Below, piece after piece: positions 17,001 through 18,000 of a stretch of DNA of 18,000 bases. Origin of the DNA: Avimuribaculum sp964395975. Lineage in GTDB: Bacteria; Bacteroidota; Bacteroidia; Bacteroidales; Muribaculaceae. A program made the translations under genes and the position numbers. The stretch is taken from assembly GCA_964395975.1 (NCBI GenBank), contig CAYNBZ010000050.1:1-18000 (forward strand), in the 5' to 3' direction. Position 1 is the stretch's first letter; the number at the start of each line of letters is the position of its first letter. The notes beneath the pieces are model-generated. The model ran no database searches, was not told where the DNA came from, and saw only the letters and a list, made by a program, of their open reading frames with translations.

Positions 17001-17517
17001 AATCCTGTATTTTGAAGAACGCGCCACAGGCATTAACATCGTTGCGTCTTCAGACAATGTGAATATCAACGAAACATTAACCGTAACTGCTACAGTGGAA
17101 GGTGCCTCAGCTAATCGTATCAAGTTTTCTTCAAGCGACGAAACCGTTGGTGAAATATTATCATTCGTCATCGATGGCAACACTGCAACAGCAACTGTAA
17201 GCTGTATCAGCGAAGGAACTGTTGATATTACGGCTTCTATCGATGGATTGTCGGCAACTTGCACAATCAATGTAACAAGCGCAAGTGGTATCAACGATGT
17301 TACTGGACAAAACTCTGAACTGAAAATATATAGTGCGAATGGCAACATATATGCTTCTGGAGCTACAAATATCGAGGTATATTCTATCAACGGAGTAAAA
17401 GTGGCTAAAGCAAATAGCGATATAGTTGAAGTTGGTACGGTATCCACAGGTATATATATCGTAGTTGCAACCGATGCTGCTGGTAACCGCGCAACAGAAA
17501 AAATAATTGTGAAGTAA
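14047..17517 (+). CDS. T9SS cargo protein with GLUG-like repeats, Ig-like domain and sorting tail
   Basis: A 1156-residue exported protein. A signal peptide spans residues 1-25 (ending TTASA). Residues 75-590 are a Tyr/Asp/Asn-rich beta structure with propeller-like repeats (for example IVSRYDY, YSFDVYNEDGE, VLCIANDEGE) that I cannot assign to a named family. From about 592 (GGGTGTKADPYIIST) a beta-helix segment follows: FSGSLDGRGYNIDNLTI, then repeated GGIVG/GGIAG units of the GLUG type to about 910, ending in SPWKETNSGMPILYFE. Residues about 994-1079 look like a bacterial Ig-like (BIG2) domain (GINIVASSDNVNINETLT). The last 77 residues (ELKIYSANGNIY, IEVYSINGVKV, GIYIVVAT, EKIIVK) are a type A T9SS sorting domain. 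Secretion to the surface or medium by T9SS is expected; binding or adhesion is a guess from GLUG proteins. It has its own promoter and terminator. Confidence 0.85.
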   Translation: MQKPTKFLYKVLLCAAIISATTASAKSTLDKATIEKLKGNPSFITMPKTSNSAFSTQSKFLATPKAVTNEPTSIGTVSSWGILNGPDGNEWLYTQEFTSRGSYDYASSTITIYNYENEQVGEVTVTIPEDEYVNDIQVFGYVTNNFFDSNSSTYEITVYINNVINNTIHGRIEVYTLSDGSKIASYDGTAGLFYTNTVNYTTYKRYLIVHETTDDDGEEITNIDVIAPASYQNDYTPSVEHTFTIPTENLIYSDGQYANMYFIDDQPYFVISQYEQPYMEYGDNYDMSATPDNNYVIAVYDSDFEEVATLRVPVTQNSDALFTFYTFGYFSNDDLNRGTYSNDDQLNFIVSRYDYTLSSDGYLYSFDVYNEDGELIITIGEDIYQWQMLSDVDGQPSQVALMRTGSNETIEMVDLPSCEQITTFPGTLNGELLSTAFDRYPVNKTYQYVFGLGSGYTDDSGNTITRVGWYNIDTSLDHYVNINLGPNAIYASHQFVTGSLNPYLFNTDDLHEYIMLASISQDDGTNEVVLCIANDEGEIIRQFGSEDGKGSYNYGYLSNANANGEVNLLIVHRDDDWQYTIDNYPLPFTKFEGGGTGTKADPYIISTAGDLDQIRNTPSAHYALGNNIDMSNFYGSFTPIEEFSGSLDGRGYNIDNLTIDASEMYSGLFSDIYNTNDTICDITFNNPIVNLDASCYNAGVLVGYVSSAGAGFNISNVHVNNAIFSADDSFSGSIGGIVGMITSYSTISGCSVNDITIDAPSGSDIGGIAGEMRTSAAISASRASGTINASSAIGGIVGTGGTGYTVTNCYADFQITGTNTIGGIVGSSARSLVSNCYATGSITANSSNYSGAFCVGGIAGKLTSNWSNPESTTSVIENCLAAIDAINTADGEDAVAVGRIVGFTIADEDYEEGETRYTEHGLTNNYALASMTINGATETSDDTTATAGADVAGEDLTTEFFSNTLGFLFGTTIDSPWKETNSGMPILYFEERATGINIVASSDNVNINETLTVTATVEGASANRIKFSSSDETVGEILSFVIDGNTATATVSCISEGTVDITASIDGLSATCTINVTSASGINDVTGQNSELKIYSANGNIYASGATNIEVYSINGVKVAKANSDIVEVGTVSTGIYIVVATDAAGNRATEKIIVK

Positions 17518-17539
17518 CAAATATTTTACAACAACACAT

Positions 17540-17576
17540 AAAAAAGCCATTCCCCAAAGAGAGGAATGGCTTTTTT
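17540..17576 (+). terminator. Intrinsic terminator of the T9SS cargo gene
   Basis: AAAAAAGCCATTCC (17540-17553) pairs perfectly with GGAATGGCTTTTTT (17563-17576) around a 9-base loop, beginning 23 bases after the stop codon. The A- and T-tracts on the two sides make it active in both directions. Confidence 0.9.
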
Positions 17577-17675
17577 ATGTACAGACTCCACTAAAAACTC
17601 AATATCCCACACAACCTCTTCTCCAAACCAAAGATTATCGTACATAACAACTTCATATTACAACACGAAAACAAT

Positions 17676-17715
17676 AAAGAGGCTGTCTCAAAATAAAATT
17701 GAGACGGCCTCTTTT
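17676..17715. repeat. GAGGCTGTCTCA inverted repeat, possible IS terminus
   Basis: AAAGAGGCTGTCTCAA (17676-17691) pairs with TTGAGACGGCCTCTTT (17699-17714) with a single G-T wobble around 7 bases, followed by a T-rich tract. It would work as a terminator. The GAGGCTGTCTCA motif also resembles the ends of IS1182-type elements in Bacteroidetes, from memory; with the possible transposase tail further right, it may mark the border of a second insertion sequence. Confidence 0.45.
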
Positions 17716-17758
17716 GTTTTATTTCAAATTGAAGTCATTTGGATTTTTCTCAAAAAAG

Positions 17759-17957
17759 AAGTTTATCCCAAATCGGTCGTTAGAATACCCTATTTCCGTG
17801 GTCTTGCTTGTAAAATGTTGAAAACAAGTATATTGCAAGTTTAATTTTCTAATGGCGGTCATTAGAAAATTAAATTTATAAACCACTGTTTATCTGTATA
17901 TTATAATAAAAACCACAAATAATCAGCCTCTAATGACCGATTTGGGTTTATAAACTT
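17759..17957. repeat. Cluster of CGGTCATTAG repeats with large dyads
   Basis: CCCAAATCGGTCGTTAG at 17767-17783 recurs inverted at 17930-17946 with one mismatch, and the adjoining AAGTTTAT (17759-17766) recurs as ATAAACTT (17950-17957) after a 3-base insertion. Midway lies a perfect 15+15 palindrome (17840-17854 and 17860-17874, loop GCGGT) whose right arm includes CGGTCATTAGAA again (17856-17867). No gene is supported in this stretch. Confidence 0.6.
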
Positions 17958-18000
17958 ACTTTTGAAGGTTTCATCCTTTCAAACTGTTCTTTTCGTTGCC
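17948..18000 (-). CDS. Possible C-terminus of a transposase (partial, runs off right edge)
   Basis: On the minus strand a frame enters from the right edge and ends at a TAA (17950-17948), giving QRKEQFERMKPSKVSL. The basic tail and the neighbouring inverted repeats suit an IS transposase C-terminus, but 16 residues are too few for a family call, and other frames cannot be excluded. Confidence 0.22.
   Translation of the reverse strand, partial: QRKEQFERMKPSKVSL

Noticed and set aside
17566..17844. 92-codon frame on + downstream of the T9SS cargo gene
   Set aside because: It starts inside the terminator, crosses the inverted-repeat hairpin and the repeat cluster, and shows no protein-like pattern.

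Overview
The window looks like the chromosome of a Bacteroidales bacterium, with a Muribaculaceae-type gut commensal as my best guess. The evidence is: type IX secretion (T9SS) proteins with C-terminal sorting domains, a menaquinone gene (menD), GH97 and pullulanase polysaccharide enzymes, promoters of the Bacteroidetes type (TTTG, about 20 bases, TAnnTTTG) rather than sigma70-type boxes, and a transposase N-region typical of Bacteroidetes insertion sequences. The family-level assignment is inference only.

Layout. 1-252: 5' end of an ISAon1-like insertion sequence, reading leftward off the window. 253-813: xpt (xanthine phosphoribosyltransferase), whose native start codon appears to have been replaced by the IS end. 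1095-5255: menD followed by a porZ-like T9SS accessory gene, both on +. 5449-10070: three genes on -. In order of transcription these are an M24 aminopeptidase P and a gamma-carbonic-anhydrase-like hexapeptide protein (3 bases apart, clearly an operon), then a secreted type I pullulanase. A strong terminator and a separate consensus promoter set the pullulanase apart as its own unit. 10385-11125: an Asp/Glu racemase-family protein on + with an unusual active site, divergent from the peptidase. 11126-11615: a structured intergenic region with a possible small Cys-rich reading frame on -. 11616-13670: a secreted GH97 glycosidase of the retaining type. 14047-17517: a 1156-residue T9SS cargo protein with GLUG-like repeats, an Ig-like domain and a sorting tail, closed by a textbook terminator. 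17670-18000: inverted repeats and what may be the tail of a second mobile element.

How the parts relate. Most genes are housekeeping (purine salvage, menaquinone, peptide turnover). Two secreted glycosidases degrade alpha-glucans and probably alpha-galactosides or related sugars. The PorZ-like protein belongs to the surface attachment complex that would anchor cargo such as the 1156-residue protein. I found no CRISPR array, tRNA, rRNA, phage module or defence cassette. The most notable points are the IS insertion at the xpt start, the Ser/Cys active site of the racemase-like protein, operator-like dyads at two promoters, the unexplained region upstream of GH97, and the repeat cluster at the right edge.
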